A DNA stretch of 64,000 nt, from positions 1 through 64,000 of the forward strand of contig CAJKPX010000002.1 of assembly GCA_905201895.1 (NCBI GenBank). The letters run 5' to 3'. Source of the stretch: an uncultured Eubacteriales bacterium (GTDB lineage Bacteria > Bacillota > Clostridia > Oscillospirales > CAG-272). The position numbers were made by a program, and so were the translations under genes. Shown here one piece after another: positions 1-8,746 of this stretch. The number at the start of each line of letters is the position of its first letter. Position 1 is the first letter of the stretch. The notes below the pieces were generated by a model, which searched no databases, had not been told where the DNA came from, and was given only the letters and a program-made list of their open reading frames with translations.

Positions 1-571
1 CATCCACCGCCCCTGCTCTTTCAAATGCACCGTTAATGATGCTGCCGCCCTCCAAAAGCAGAGCGTTACAACCAATGATGTTCTTCAGCTTGAACAAGGC
101 AAGCTCCACGTCAATGGATTTCTCCCCCGCGAAAATGTACGGAATCTCCATAGCTTCAAGATATCCGAGATAACGCTCGTCCACATCTTCCGAAAGCACC
201 TCGATGATCTGCGCGCCGTCATAGCTGGGATCTCCGTCGGGATCTATGATCTTGTTCGACTTCCAACCGAGCTTGCCGTGCGTATCGAATGCAATCGCAT
301 AGAATCCACTGAGATCGTCCACGATGAAATCCATTTTCATATCCATATCGTGATGCACGGGCTTATACTGAGTCAAATCGGGATACCAACCGCCCGTGAA
401 GCTCCCTTCCATAGTCACTCGGCCGCAAATGAAGCCGTCGGCTTTCAACTGACGGTTGATGCGATAATAAATGTCGGTTGCTCCGGCGCACTCGGGCTGA
501 AACAAGAAATCGCCCGTGACCTTGCCGTCAATGCTGGTCACCATATGGCAAATGATATATGGTCTATGCAT
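1..571 (-). CDS. RibD C-terminal/DHFR-like reductase, partial
   Basis: The reading frame runs from ATG at 571 off the left edge of the window, giving 190 codons of an incomplete gene. The N-terminus (MHRPYIICHMVTSIDGKVTG) has the SxDGK signature of the RibD C-terminal/dihydrofolate-reductase fold. Further in are ICGRVTME and LLLEGGSIING, the latter fitting the EGG motif that lines the NADPH site in this family. Members reduce pyrimidine or pterin-like substrates with NADPH; stand-alone copies often have unknown substrates, so a role in riboflavin synthesis is not implied. An AAAGAGG ribosome site lies 7-8 bases before the ATG. The gene follows the rhodanese gene by 52 bp on the same strand and may be cotranscribed with it. 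Confidence 0.75.
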   Translation of the reverse strand, partial: MHRPYIICHMVTSIDGKVTGDFLFQPECAGATDIYYRINRQLKADGFICGRVTMEGSFTGGWYPDLTQYKPVHHDMDMKMDFIVDDLSGFYAIAFDTHGKLGWKSNKIIDPDGDPSYDGAQIIEVLSEDVDERYLGYLEAMEIPYIFAGEKSIDVELALFKLKNIIGCNALLLEGGSIINGAFERAGAVD

Positions 572-623
572 GTCAAAAACCTCTTTTCTTTGGTTACTGC
601 GGTCAAAAATTTGAACTGCGACA

Positions 624-1010
624 TTATTTTTCGATCTCGCCCTTCCAATCCAGAATCCCACCGAACTCCACGATATTCGTGTAACCCAGCTTGACCAACT
701 TTTCAGATGCCTCTTTACTGCGTCTGCCGCTACGGCAGTACACCATGATAAGCTGATCCCTATCGGGCAGTTCGGAGATCTCGGCGGTGCTGATGGTTTC
801 GTTTGGTACGTTGATGGCGTTCGGGATATGCCCTGCGGCAAACTCATCGCGACGGCGCACGTCGAGAATGATATAGCCGCTCTCCTCTGCCATCATATTC
901 ACCGCCTCGTCCATGGTGATCTGGCGGTAGGTATTGGTCCGGGGATTGCCCGCTTCGGCGCATCCCGTCAGCATCAATGCGGATAATAATATCGGTATCA
1001 GTTTTTTCAT
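624..1010 (-). CDS. Rhodanese-domain lipoprotein
   Basis: The protein has 128 aa. A signal peptide ends in the lipobox LTGC (Cys17), so it should be anchored on the outside of the membrane. The rest is a single rhodanese domain: ILDVRRRDEF, GHIPNAINVP and an active-site loop with Cys92 in VYCRSGRRS. Rhodaneses carry sulfur as a persulfide on that cysteine; the RSGRRS loop is the short form common in single-domain sulfurtransferases. The donor and acceptor are unknown. A GGAGG site sits 5 bases before the ATG, and a good sigma-A promoter lies just upstream. A second start in another frame at 1038 was rejected because it lacks both. Confidence 0.85.
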   Translation of the reverse strand: MKKLIPILLSALMLTGCAEAGNPRTNTYRQITMDEAVNMMAEESGYIILDVRRRDEFAAGHIPNAINVPNETISTAEISELPDRDQLIMVYCRSGRRSKEASEKLVKLGYTNIVEFGGILDWKGEIEK

Positions 1011-1054
1011 AATTTACCTCCTTGTATGCTATGCACATTATTGTTTATATAATT

Positions 1055-1083
1055 AGTATACCACAAATTTTGCCTCCTTTCAA
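1055..1083 (-). promoter_or_regulatory. Sigma-A promoter for the rhodanese gene
   Basis: On the minus strand TTGAAA (1083-1078), a 17-bp spacer and TATACT (1060-1055) form a near-consensus sigma-A promoter about 45 bp upstream of the rhodanese ATG. This places the rhodanese gene, and perhaps the reductase gene after it, in a unit separate from the glycosidase operon. Confidence 0.65.
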
Positions 1084-1223
1084 CAGAATTCTGTAAATAA
1101 CAAGGCAATGCCTGTAAGTGTAAATTACGCTGTTGAATTTACTCAAAAAAAGAAAACGCGTTTTTTTGTTTCATCATGCGGATGCTCCACTCCGATGATG
1201 GATCATCGGGGGCGCAGATCAAA

Positions 1224-1259
1224 AATCGACCGATGAGAAACAAGCCTCATCGGTCGATT
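1224..1259 (-). terminator. Intrinsic terminator of the nine-gene operon
   Basis: Perfect 14-bp inverted repeat (1224-1237 with 1246-1259) with an 8-base loop. On the minus strand it is followed by a short T-run (1221-1223). It begins 12 bp after the stop of the last glycosidase-like gene and so closes the operon that starts at 12111. A second, imperfect hairpin (about 1172-1201) lies further downstream. Confidence 0.8.
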
Positions 1260-1271
1260 GATTTTTGCTTT

Positions 1272-3266
1272 TTATTTTTTGATGGCGCCGTCGATCACGG
1301 TGAGACCCTCGTCCAGAATGCTCCAATCCTTGATCATGCGAAGATTTTCAAGGCGGAAGGCGCAGGGCCATGCGGGAAGCCATTGAGACAGGCTGAAGGG
1401 CTTGGAGGTGTGGCGACCCCAACGCGTGTGGAAGATCGCCTCATCCTGCGCACCTGCGGGGCGCAGGCGCTTGTTGATAAACAGCGTGCCGTCCGAAATT
1501 CCCTGCGAGGTGTTGCACCAGAACGCCACTGCACGCTCCTTCCACTGAACAAAGCCCGTGATCTCGTAGAGCTTGAGGAAGGATTGCACGTCGCGAAGTG
1601 CATATTGGTCGAGTGCCTGATGAGGGGTGGATACGCTGGTGGAGCCGAAGGTATCGTAGCCGAGCTTGGAGATCAGACAATCCTCGGGGTATTCCACCGT
1701 GAAATGCATCATCCACGTGCAGAGATACCATCCAATCTTCTCCGCCTTGCCAACATATGCCTTGTCGCCCGTGATCTCATAGAGGGCAAGCGCATCGCGC
1801 AGGAGCGGCGAGGAGGATTCCTTGTCGATGCTGTAGGTGTCGAGCGCACCCGCAGTGGTAAAGCCCTCGCGCTCGAGCTCCTCATAATAAAAGTCAAATG
1901 CGCGGAGCGCGGAGCGGAGATATTTTTCGTCTCCCGTCTTCTGATATGCCTTCAGAATGGGCAGGATCAAAAAGCATCCGATCGTTCCCTTCTTTGCAAG
2001 CACATTGCCGTCGTTATCCCATGCCTTTGCAAAGCATCCGCTCTCATCCTGACTTTCCAGCGCGAAATCGCAGGTATCGAGCGCCGCCTTGAGATATTCA
2101 GGCTTATCGATGCCGAGTGCCGCAAGACGGTCATACGCCTCAAAATAACCGTCCGCACCCGTTCCGAGGTTGCAGGCATCGTGCTTGATCGTGGTTCTTC
2201 CCTGCTCATCCCGCGTCTTGGGCTTGCCAACCTGATTGAGCAGACTTTCAAACTGATCCTCGCCCCATTCCCAACGGTCAAGCTCCTCTGCGGTCATATT
2301 CTCGAGCGGCAGGGTGCGCAGGCGCATATCGTATTCCATTTTTGCCGAGAGGAACTTTCCGCGTCCCTCGCCGTATTTGAGCCATGCATCGTGCGCCTCA
2401 AGTGCTATTTCGAGGTTATCGCGATCTCCGTTTACGGCATAGTCATAGATAAAGGCGTTTGCCATCGACGCATTTTGACCGACCCAGCCGAGCTCGTAGC
2501 GATGCTCTTTTTTCTTATAGGCACACACCGAGGGATGCCATTGCGAGCCGACCACAAAGCCCGCAAAGCCATCACGCTCACGCATGAAGAGCGAGCGGGT
2601 GTAGGCTATCGAGAGGCGGTAAAGCTCCTCTGCGCTTCGCGGCGCCTTCATCGGATGTGCATAATATCTCCACGCGAAGTCGAGCAAGCCCGCATAGCGG
2701 TGCATGCTGCCGTCGGATTCCCGTGCATAAATGATGCCCTCAAAATCCTGCCGCGGCTCCATCGTGCCCTGAAATGCCTCGCCCCAGAAGTGTCTCTGCA
2801 GGGTTCGCGGCTTCTCCTCCTCGGGGAAGATCAGCACGTGATTTTCACCCTCGTCAACCTTGTAGAGCGAGCAGGCAGAATTGCTGTTTGCCTCTGCCAT
2901 GAGTGCGATGCTGATCGCCTCGTTTTCGCTATACGTGCAGGCGGGGATGGTCACTCTGTGCGATGCCCAGCTCCACGGCGTTCCGTCCTCGTCGCGGTCA
3001 CCGATGTATTCGGGAAAATCGCCCCAGCCGTTTCCGTTGTAGCTGACGGCGGGAACCATGGTAAAGCTCGATTCCCCATAGAGCACAAGCTCCATTCTCA
3101 TGTGATCCACGGGAATGTCGGTGTGACGATGCCATTTCCATGCGCCGCCTTCGATCGGCTCGAAGGTGTCGATCGCGCCCTCGCAAGGCACAATCTTCGC
3201 ATATGCCTTACCGTTTTTCGTGATCTCAAAAATTCCGTTTTTTTGAAGTATTTCCATCATGTTCAT
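1272..3266 (-). CDS. Six-hairpin-type glycosidase-like protein, copy A
   Basis: The protein has 664 aa and no signal peptide, so it is probably cytoplasmic. An N-terminal region of about 180 residues, rich in beta-type sequence, is followed by repeated helical hairpins (about 200-640) typical of (alpha/alpha)6-barrel glycosidases and lyases. Conserved among the three copies are VDHMRMELVLYGESSF, GWVG, ALDTYSIDKES, the WMMHFTV segment and QDEAIFHTRWGR. I cannot assign a CAZy family or catalytic residues. It is the last gene of the operon and overlaps copy B by 4 bp (ATGA). The ATG at 3266 keeps that overlap; ATG codons at 3260 or 3257 align better with the other copies and also suit the GAGGAG site. 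A role in processing an imported oligosaccharide or glycoside is inferred from fold and operon. Confidence 0.6.
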   Translation of the reverse strand: MNMMEILQKNGIFEITKNGKAYAKIVPCEGAIDTFEPIEGGAWKWHRHTDIPVDHMRMELVLYGESSFTMVPAVSYNGNGWGDFPEYIGDRDEDGTPWSWASHRVTIPACTYSENEAISIALMAEANSNSACSLYKVDEGENHVLIFPEEEKPRTLQRHFWGEAFQGTMEPRQDFEGIIYARESDGSMHRYAGLLDFAWRYYAHPMKAPRSAEELYRLSIAYTRSLFMRERDGFAGFVVGSQWHPSVCAYKKKEHRYELGWVGQNASMANAFIYDYAVNGDRDNLEIALEAHDAWLKYGEGRGKFLSAKMEYDMRLRTLPLENMTAEELDRWEWGEDQFESLLNQVGKPKTRDEQGRTTIKHDACNLGTGADGYFEAYDRLAALGIDKPEYLKAALDTCDFALESQDESGCFAKAWDNDGNVLAKKGTIGCFLILPILKAYQKTGDEKYLRSALRAFDFYYEELEREGFTTAGALDTYSIDKESSSPLLRDALALYEITGDKAYVGKAEKIGWYLCTWMMHFTVEYPEDCLISKLGYDTFGSTSVSTPHQALDQYALRDVQSFLKLYEITGFVQWKERAVAFWCNTSQGISDGTLFINKRLRPAGAQDEAIFHTRWGRHTSKPFSLSQWLPAWPCAFRLENLRMIKDWSILDEGLTVIDGAIKK

Positions 3267-5257
3267 CTCTCCTCTATCTTCCCTTCAATGTAAGTGAGTC
3301 CCTCGTCAAAAATGTTCCAATCCTCCTGCCAACGCAGGTTTTCCAGGCGGAAAGCACAGGGCCATGCGGGCAACCATTGCGACGGCATAAACGACGGCAC
3401 AAAGGCTCTGCCCCAACGCGTGTGGAAGATCGCCTCATCCTGACCGCCTGCCGGACGAAGTCTGCCATTGACCACCAGCGTGCCGTCCGAAATGCACTGA
3501 TTTGCGCCGTACCAAAGTGCCTTTGCGCGCTCCTTCCATTGAATAAATCCCGTTTTCTCATAGAGCCATAGGAAGCTCAACACGTCGCGCAGAGCATACT
3601 GATCGAGCGCGTTATGCGGTGTTGATACTGCGGTGACGCCAAAGGTGTCAAAGCCCATCTGACCGATCACACTATCGGCAGGATACTTCACCGTGAAATG
3701 CATCATCCACGTGCACAAATACCAGCCAATCGCCTCACCCGCCTTGATGTAGCGCTCTTCACCCGTGACCTCGTAGAGCTTTCTGCAAACACGAAGCAGA
3801 GGAGATGCCGATTCCTTGTCGATCGAATAGGTGTCGAGCGCGCCTGCCGTGGTAAATCCTTTTTCCTCGAGCTCGCTGTAATAGAACCAGAAAGCGCGCT
3901 TTGCACTGTCCAGATATCGCGAGTCTGCGGTGTGACGGTAAGCCGAGATCAGGGGAAGGCAGAGGAAGGCTCCAATTGTACCGGTCTTAGCCGTAATATT
4001 TCCGTCGCGATCCCAGCTCTTTGCAAACGAGCCGTCCTCGGCTTGATTTTTCAGTGCAAATTCACTCACGTCGATTCCGAGCTGCAGATACTCGGGCTTG
4101 TCGATGCCTGCTTTTTTGAGCATCTCGTATGCCTCGATATACATTTCAGCACCCGTGCCGAGACAGCAAGCGTTGCATCCAATATAAAGACTTCCGTCCT
4201 GATCGCGTCTGAGCGGGGAGATTTTGTTTCTCCTGATGCGGTCGCGCATTGCCTCCATCAAATCCTCACTGTATTTCCATGGATCGAGCTCCATATTCTC
4301 GTCATAGGAAAACCACATGCTTTCATGGCGGTCGATGCGGCTCACGAAAAGACCCTTTTGCACGATCGCATGCTCCATCCATTTATCATGGGTCTCAAGC
4401 GCCATATCAAGCTTAAGCTTGTCCCCTGTTTTCAGATAGCTGTGAATAAAGGCGTTTGCCATGGATGCGCTCTGCCCCACCCAACCGATCTCATATCGGT
4501 GCTGATGCTTTTCATATCCGTGCAGATTTTTATTCCAAGGCGCGCCCGTGGTAAAGCCAGCCAAGCCGTTCGGCTCGCGCTGGAAGAGAAAATGACAGTA
4601 GGAAAGTGAAAGTCGTTCCAGCTCCTCCGCCCTTCGTGCGGGGATCGCCTCATGTCCATAGAAGCGGAAAGCAAAATCCATCAGCTGCTTATAGCGATGC
4701 GTGCCACCGTCTGAAGGAATCACCTGCACGACCGCCTCAAACTCACATCGAGGCTCCATCTCGCCCTGAAAGGCGTCCCCCCAGAAGTGACGCTGAAGTG
4801 TTCTCGGCTTTTCCTCCTCGGGGAAGATCAGCACGTGCTTCCGTCCCTCCTCGGTTTGATAAAGCGAGCAGGCATTGTTGTCGTTTGCCTTCGCCATCAA
4901 TGCCACGCTGATCTCGGCATTTTCCGAGTACGTGCAGGCAGGGATGGTCACTCTGTGCGATGCCCAACTCCAAGGGGTTCCATCCTCATCGCGGTCTCCG
5001 ACGTATTCGGGGTAATCCCCCCAGCCGTTTCCGTTGTAGCTGACGGCGGGAACCATTGTAAAGCTCGATTCCCCATAGAGCACAAGTTCCATTCTCATAT
5101 GATCCACGGGCACATCGGTGTGACGGTGCCATCTCCATGCGCCCTCCTCGATCGGCTCGAAGGTATCGGTCGCGCCATCAACGGGCACGATCCTGGCGTA
5201 TGATCTGCCTCCCACGGTGATCTCATGGGTCCCGTTTTTCAAAGTGATCTCGATCAT
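3263..5257 (-). CDS. Six-hairpin-type glycosidase-like protein, copy B
   Basis: The protein has 664 aa and is paralogous to copies A and C over its whole length. It is the most divergent copy in the middle (about residues 290-370, around the RIDRHESMW segment), where A and C share LPLENMTAEELDRWEWGED-like sequence and B does not. This suggests altered substrate specificity. Its N-terminal coding region is identical at the DNA level to copy C for 249 bp (see repeat entries). The start is supported by an AAGGAG site and an ATGA overlap with copy C. No signal peptide or membrane segment is seen. Function is as for copy A: inferred carbohydrate-active enzyme, reaction unknown. Confidence 0.6.
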   Translation of the reverse strand: MIEITLKNGTHEITVGGRSYARIVPVDGATDTFEPIEEGAWRWHRHTDVPVDHMRMELVLYGESSFTMVPAVSYNGNGWGDYPEYVGDRDEDGTPWSWASHRVTIPACTYSENAEISVALMAKANDNNACSLYQTEEGRKHVLIFPEEEKPRTLQRHFWGDAFQGEMEPRCEFEAVVQVIPSDGGTHRYKQLMDFAFRFYGHEAIPARRAEELERLSLSYCHFLFQREPNGLAGFTTGAPWNKNLHGYEKHQHRYEIGWVGQSASMANAFIHSYLKTGDKLKLDMALETHDKWMEHAIVQKGLFVSRIDRHESMWFSYDENMELDPWKYSEDLMEAMRDRIRRNKISPLRRDQDGSLYIGCNACCLGTGAEMYIEAYEMLKKAGIDKPEYLQLGIDVSEFALKNQAEDGSFAKSWDRDGNITAKTGTIGAFLCLPLISAYRHTADSRYLDSAKRAFWFYYSELEEKGFTTAGALDTYSIDKESASPLLRVCRKLYEVTGEERYIKAGEAIGWYLCTWMMHFTVKYPADSVIGQMGFDTFGVTAVSTPHNALDQYALRDVLSFLWLYEKTGFIQWKERAKALWYGANQCISDGTLVVNGRLRPAGGQDEAIFHTRWGRAFVPSFMPSQWLPAWPCAFRLENLRWQEDWNIFDEGLTYIEGKIEER
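4928..5176. repeat. 249-bp perfect direct repeat, unit 1 (in copy B)
   Basis: Base-for-base identical to 6922-7170. It encodes roughly residues 28-110 of copy B, including the DHMRMELVLYGESSF motif. Identity breaks off sharply at both ends (a4927 against t6921; a5177 against c7171), while flanking paralogous sequence is clearly diverged. Copy A has the same protein motif here but many base differences. Confidence 0.95.
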
Positions 5258-7251
5258 GTGCGCGTCTCCTTAATTTTTCCTGTTATTTGGGTAAGCCCCT
5301 CGTCAAAGAAGCTCCAATCCTCATGCCAACGCAGGTTTTCCAAGCGGAAGGCGCACGGCCAGGCAGGAAGCCACTGGGAGATGCTGAATGGCTTGCCCGT
5401 GTGCCGCGCCCAACGGGTGTGGAACACGGCCTCGTCCTGCGCGCCTGCGGGACGCAAACGGTTGTTGATGAACAGCGTGCCGTCCGAAATGCCTTGGCTG
5501 GTATTACACCAGAAGGCGATAGCGCGCTCCTTCCACTGAATATATCCCGTCAGCTCGTAAAGCTTAAGGAATGAGAGCACGTCGCGCAATGCGTACTGAT
5601 CCAACGCCTGATGCGGCGTGGAAACGCTGGTGGAGCCAAAGGTATCGTAGCCAAGCTGTGTGATCAGGCTATCCTCGGGATAATTTACGGTAAAGTGCAT
5701 CATCCAGGTGCACAGATACCAGCCAATCTTTTCCGACTTCGTCACGTAAGCGCGATCGCCCGTGATCTCGTAAAGCGCCAACGCAATTCGAAGCAGGGGG
5801 GAGGCGGATTCCTTATCAATGCTGTAGGTATCCAAAGCGCCCGCGGTGGTAAAGCCCTCGCGCTCCAGCTCCTCGTAATAGAAATCAAAGGCACGAGTGG
5901 CGGAATTCAGATATTTTTCCTCTCCGGTGTGCTGATATGCCAAAAGGATGGGAAGCACAAGGAAGCAGCCGACCGTTCCCTTTTTGGCGATAACGTTACC
6001 GTCGTTATCCCAGGATTTGGCAAAGCAACCGTTCTCGTCTTGGTGCTTCAAGGCGAAATCGCAGGTATCCAGCGCCGCCTTGAGATATTCTGGCTTGTCG
6101 ATGCCGATCTCACGCATCAGATCGTAAGCCTCGAAATACCCTTGCGCGCCGGTGCCCACGTTGCAGGCGTCGTGCTTGAGGATAGGCTTGCCGTTGGCAT
6201 CGCGCTTTTTGGGCTTGCCGACCTGGTTGAGCAGGGATTCAAACTGATCCTCGCCCCATTCCCAACGGTCAAGATCGGCGGCGGTCATATTCTCCAGCAG
6301 CAGCGTGGAGACCCAGGGGCGGTACTCCATTCTGCAACAAAGGAAATCGCCCTTTGCCTGGGTATATTTGATCCAGGCGTCGTTGGCCTCAACGGCCATA
6401 TCAAGGCTTGCCTTGTCGCCGGTCTTGATGTAATTATCGAGGAAGGCGTTTGCCATCGAAACGTTGTGTCCGACCCATCCAAGGCCGTACTGGTGCTCGT
6501 ATTTTTTATAACCGTTCAATGCGGGGTACCACTGCGCACCCGTAGTAAAGCCGGCAAAGCCGTCACGCTCTCTCATATACAGAAACCGTGCAAAGGCAAG
6601 GGAGAGGCGGTGCAGCTCGGCGGCACTTCTGGCGGGCTTCATCTCGTGACCGTAGTAGCGCCACGCGAAGTCAAGCAATCCCTTATAGCGGTGCTTGGTA
6701 CCGTCCGACGGTTGCACAAAAACGATGCCCTCGAAATCGCAGGTGGGCTCCATCGTGCCCTGGAACGCATCACCCCAAAAGTGGCGCTGGAGCGTTCTGG
6801 GCTTTTCCTCTTCGGGGAAAATGAGCACGTGCTTTTTGCCCTCATCCACGCTGTAAAGCGAGCAAGCGGAGTTGCTGTTCGGCTCGGCCATGAGCGCGAT
6901 GCTGATCGCGTCATTTTCACTGTACGTGCAGGCAGGGATGGTCACTCTGTGCGATGCCCAACTCCAAGGGGTTCCATCCTCATCGCGGTCTCCGACGTAT
7001 TCGGGGTAATCCCCCCAGCCGTTTCCGTTGTAGCTGACGGCGGGAACCATTGTAAAGCTCGATTCCCCATAGAGCACAAGTTCCATTCTCATATGATCCA
7101 CGGGCACATCGGTGTGACGGTGCCATCTCCATGCGCCCTCCTCGATCGGCTCGAAGGTATCGGTCGCGCCCTCGCAGGGCAGAATTTTCGCATATGTCAC
7201 GTGATCTGCAACAATCTCATATACACCGTTTTGAAGCTTGATCTCGGTCAT
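5254..7251 (-). CDS. Six-hairpin-type glycosidase-like protein, copy C
   Basis: The protein has 665 aa and is the first-transcribed of the three tandem paralogs. Over the helical domain it is closer to copy A than to copy B: both share LENMTAxxLDRWEWGEDQFE, NQVGKPK and HDACN. A GGAGG site precedes the ATG, which overlaps the stop of the YgjV-like gene by 4 bp. No export signal is seen. Retaining three full-length copies in one operon suggests three related substrates or a hetero-oligomer; the sequence does not decide which. Confidence 0.6.
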   Translation of the reverse strand: MTEIKLQNGVYEIVADHVTYAKILPCEGATDTFEPIEEGAWRWHRHTDVPVDHMRMELVLYGESSFTMVPAVSYNGNGWGDYPEYVGDRDEDGTPWSWASHRVTIPACTYSENDAISIALMAEPNSNSACSLYSVDEGKKHVLIFPEEEKPRTLQRHFWGDAFQGTMEPTCDFEGIVFVQPSDGTKHRYKGLLDFAWRYYGHEMKPARSAAELHRLSLAFARFLYMRERDGFAGFTTGAQWYPALNGYKKYEHQYGLGWVGHNVSMANAFLDNYIKTGDKASLDMAVEANDAWIKYTQAKGDFLCCRMEYRPWVSTLLLENMTAADLDRWEWGEDQFESLLNQVGKPKKRDANGKPILKHDACNVGTGAQGYFEAYDLMREIGIDKPEYLKAALDTCDFALKHQDENGCFAKSWDNDGNVIAKKGTVGCFLVLPILLAYQHTGEEKYLNSATRAFDFYYEELEREGFTTAGALDTYSIDKESASPLLRIALALYEITGDRAYVTKSEKIGWYLCTWMMHFTVNYPEDSLITQLGYDTFGSTSVSTPHQALDQYALRDVLSFLKLYELTGYIQWKERAIAFWCNTSQGISDGTLFINNRLRPAGAQDEAVFHTRWARHTGKPFSISQWLPAWPCAFRLENLRWHEDWSFFDEGLTQITGKIKETRT
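6922..7170. repeat. 249-bp perfect direct repeat, unit 2 (in copy C)
   Basis: Identical to 4928-5176 at a constant offset of 1994 bp. Since the paralogs are otherwise clearly diverged, recent gene conversion between copies B and C is the simplest explanation. Confidence 0.95.
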
Positions 7252-7814
7252 GACAGCGTTGCCTCCTTTTCTCCTCTTGCATCACGGATCTCGCTGACCG
7301 CGATCGAAACAAGGGAAATAATATTGCCAACAACAGTGGGTACGGAAAAAGTGATAAAGCCGTAAATGAGCCAAAGGGAAATCCCGGCGAAATTGAAGCG
7401 ACGAAGCCACCTTTGGCGTGTCTGCCAATAGCCGATTACTGCGAAGCAGGAGCCGATCATGGGCAATAAGCTCTCGGGCCCCGCCCAGCTGAGGCAGGAA
7501 AAGCCGATCGTGACGAGACAAAAGCCGACGGGAAGGAAGAATCCTCTGGCCCATGCTCGCTTTCCCTTTTGAGAGAAGAGCGCACCGCGCACCGTGTTGA
7601 TGCAATTGATCACACAACCTGTCCATGCTCCGAGCAGAAAGAAATGCACGGCGGAAAACCCGTCCGAAACCGATTTGAGCGCAATGCTCCCCAGCCTTGA
7701 CCGTGCGCGAAAAATAAACCAACTCAGAATGAGCGGCACAAATCCCAGAATCTGTGCAATTGCTGTAACGGGATCGGCGAACTGCGCGGCAAGCTCCCGA
7801 AAATATCCGATCAT
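7248..7814 (-). CDS. YgjV-like integral membrane protein
   Basis: The protein has 188 aa and about five hydrophobic segments, beginning with AQILGFVPLILSWFIF. The Q-I-L-G-F-x-P start, a basic loop (KGKRAWARG) and the later IGYWQTRQRW segment resemble the YgjV/Imp-YgjV family, small bacterial inner-membrane proteins of unknown function. It is translationally coupled on both sides (ATGA overlaps at 7811-7814 and 7248-7251), so it belongs to this pathway rather than being a chance neighbour. A transport role would fit but cannot be shown. Confidence 0.65.
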   Translation of the reverse strand: MIGYFRELAAQFADPVTAIAQILGFVPLILSWFIFRARSRLGSIALKSVSDGFSAVHFFLLGAWTGCVINCINTVRGALFSQKGKRAWARGFFLPVGFCLVTIGFSCLSWAGPESLLPMIGSCFAVIGYWQTRQRWLRRFNFAGISLWLIYGFITFSVPTVVGNIISLVSIAVSEIRDARGEKEATLS

Positions 7815-8746
7815 TCAAAATCCTCCCGATTGAACGACCATTCCTCGCGCCGACGGAAAGACTTTTTGAAGGTCTTTGTCAGCACGCCTTTTCTTTCAAG
7901 ATGTACATAGCAGTTCACGTCACACGCTCTGCCGCAAATCGAGCATTGGTATGCATGCTGTGCAGGCGGATAGAAATAGATATTGTCAAGGATCTGTCTC
8001 GCAGCCTCGGAATCAACTCTCGCCTCGCCCGTGATAATCTCGAGTCTGTTTTCAAAATTTGCAAATGCATCGGGCGGCATAAAGGGGTTTTTGAGTCCGT
8101 TCGCGCCGTTGTAATAAACCGCACATTGCCACGGATCAACCGCACCTTCCTCGGAAATGGCTTTTCCGGGGCATCCCCTGACACATTCTCCGCATCGGTC
8201 GCAAAGATGGGGCTCCTTAACGGGAGTCGGCTCAAGCTCTGCATCGGTGAGGACAAAGCAAACGCGAACAAAGGGGCCGAATTCATCGGTGAGGAGTGCG
8301 CCGTGCAGTCCGAGCTCTCCCAGGCCGCAAAGAACCGCCGCCTCAGAAAAATCCATCTGCGTCTCCTGCGCGAGCCCTCTGTAGACCGCATCGTATGCCA
8401 CCTCGGGATTGGTAGAATCCTCCTGTGCCATAATCTGCTGATGACGTCTTTGCGGAAGCGCAAGATAGCCTGCCTCCTCCAGCATCATGGAGAGACGCAC
8501 CTGCACCATGGGCATCACGGTTTCCTCCATGTTCTCCACGCCCATCGTGGTATATTGGTAATAGGTGCTTCCCTCCTCGATGCCTCTGTAAGCACCGCGA
8601 AGCACGCGGAAGGCAAGGCCGATCACTGTTTTTGCCTCGGGAAGAAGCTTGTGAACAGCACTCTCCGTTGGAAATCTTGATATGGGGGCAAAGCCCACAA
8701 GGTCGGCACCCCACTCCTTGCATTGATTGATGATCTGCTCTCTCAT
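7811..8746 (-). CDS. QueG-like double-cluster Fe-S protein 1
   Basis: The protein has 311 aa from ATG 8746, chosen for its GGAGAGGG ribosome site and the ATGA overlap with the previous gene; an in-frame start at 8824 would run back into that gene. The N-terminal domain (GADLVGFAPISRF, KTVIGLAFRVLRGAY) resembles epoxyqueuosine reductase-type proteins. The C-terminal part has CDRCGECVRGCP and then CSICGRACDVNCY, so two Fe-S clusters are likely. The HEAT-like tail of true QueG is missing and three paralogs share the operon, so a housekeeping tRNA role is unlikely. I infer a low-potential reductase or electron carrier serving the operon substrate. Confidence 0.7.
   Translation of the reverse strand: MREQIINQCKEWGADLVGFAPISRFPTESAVHKLLPEAKTVIGLAFRVLRGAYRGIEEGSTYYQYTTMGVENMEETVMPMVQVRLSMMLEEAGYLALPQRRHQQIMAQEDSTNPEVAYDAVYRGLAQETQMDFSEAAVLCGLGELGLHGALLTDEFGPFVRVCFVLTDAELEPTPVKEPHLCDRCGECVRGCPGKAISEEGAVDPWQCAVYYNGANGLKNPFMPPDAFANFENRLEIITGEARVDSEAARQILDNIYFYPPAQHAYQCSICGRACDVNCYVHLERKGVLTKTFKKSFRRREEWSFNREDFE

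Noticed and set aside
1176..3293. Long plus-strand frame of 705 codons
   Set aside because: Fully antisense to glycosidase-like copy A; no ribosome site, no coherent family, and the opposite strand shows conserved paralogy. Similar long antisense frames occur at 3698-4609 and 5611-7365 for the same reason.
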